Shown: piece by piece, positions 5,701-5,743 of the stretch
Numbering within the stretch: the stretch's first letter is position 1
How the letters are laid out: each line of letters starts with the position of its first letter
Source: Candidatus Zixiibacteriota bacterium
GTDB lineage: Bacteria > Zixibacteria > MSB-5A5 > JAABVY01 > JAHJOQ01
NCBI GenBank assembly: GCA_024275215.1
Contig: JAJRZO010000139.1
Span: 1 to 5,743 of the forward strand
DNA length: 5,743 nucleotides
Reading direction: 5' to 3'
Translations under genes and position numbers: made by a program
The notes under the pieces: generated by a model
Seen by the model: the letters and a program-made list of their open reading frames with translations, nothing else
Told to the model about the DNA's origin: nothing
The model's database searches: none

Positions 5701-5723
5701 ACACGGTAGCTGTGCTGCCGTGT
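5701..5723. repeat. Hairpin sharing the REP-like apical core
   Basis: The arms at 5701-5710 (ACACGGTAGC) and 5714-5723 (GCTGCCGTGT) form a 10-bp stem, including one G-T pair, around loop TGT. The central AGCTGTGCT is identical to that of the hairpin at 1457-1475, while the outer stem bases differ. It probably belongs to the same repeat family. Confidence 0.55.
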
Positions 5724-5743
5724 ATTTAGTATATTGCATTGCA

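Larger units (their letters stand above)
5294..5743. other. Gene-free upstream region with inverted repeats
   Basis: About 450 bp with no convincing gene on either strand. It holds the ribosome binding site of the large gene, an AT-rich 13-bp inverted repeat (5434-5484), an imperfect 14-bp inverted repeat (5551-5601), a fragment matching the dispersed repeat of 1281-1301 (5644-5664), and a hairpin at the right edge (5701-5723). The promoter of the large gene must lie here, but I could not place it with a good -35/-10 pair. Confidence 0.6.

Noticed and set aside
5374..5704. 66- and 91-residue frames on the minus strand in the upstream region
   Set aside because: They overlap each other in different frames, run through repeats and inverted repeats, and lack ribosome binding sites and recognisable motifs.

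Overview
This looks like chromosomal DNA from a Gram-negative bacterium. Both complete proteins start with Sec-type signal peptides, and one is a predicted 8-strand outer-membrane barrel. The large protein ends in a tandem dockerin-like pair carrying the repeated motif IDIDDVVYLINYIFAGG. From memory, that motif together with a lamin-tail domain is typical of secreted proteins from candidate phylum Zixibacteria and related FCB-group lineages. The taxonomic call is an inference, not a search result.

Layout: (1) 1-524, plus strand: the C-terminal half of a sensor histidine kinase, whose start and phospho-acceptor histidine lie outside the window. (2) 567-1046, minus strand, convergent with the kinase: a small outer-membrane beta-barrel protein. 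It has a good sigma70-type promoter at 1161-1189 and a leader of about 108 nt containing a perfect 10-bp hairpin. (3) 1147-1606: a gene-free stretch of repeats. It holds three copies of a 26-bp unit, a 19-bp element present twice 60 bp apart, a REP-like pair of hairpins, and the terminator of the next gene. (4) 1607-5293, minus strand: one 1228-residue secreted multidomain protein. In order it has a signal peptide, an unassigned N-terminal region, a lamin-tail-like domain, a fibronectin-III-like domain, a C39-like papain-fold peptidase domain, acidic calcium-binding repeats, a Trp/His/Cys-rich region and two dockerin-like repeats. (5) 5294-5743: upstream and intergenic DNA with no convincing gene. 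It contains two long inverted repeats and two pieces related to the repeats of region 3.

Nothing shows that the three genes work together: they are separated by repeats or convergent junctions and form no operon. The most interesting items are the large secreted C39-like protein, with its atypical active-site surroundings and dockerin-like tail, and the REP-like hairpins, which keep the same apical core while their stems differ. No mobile-element gene, tRNA, rRNA or CRISPR array was seen.
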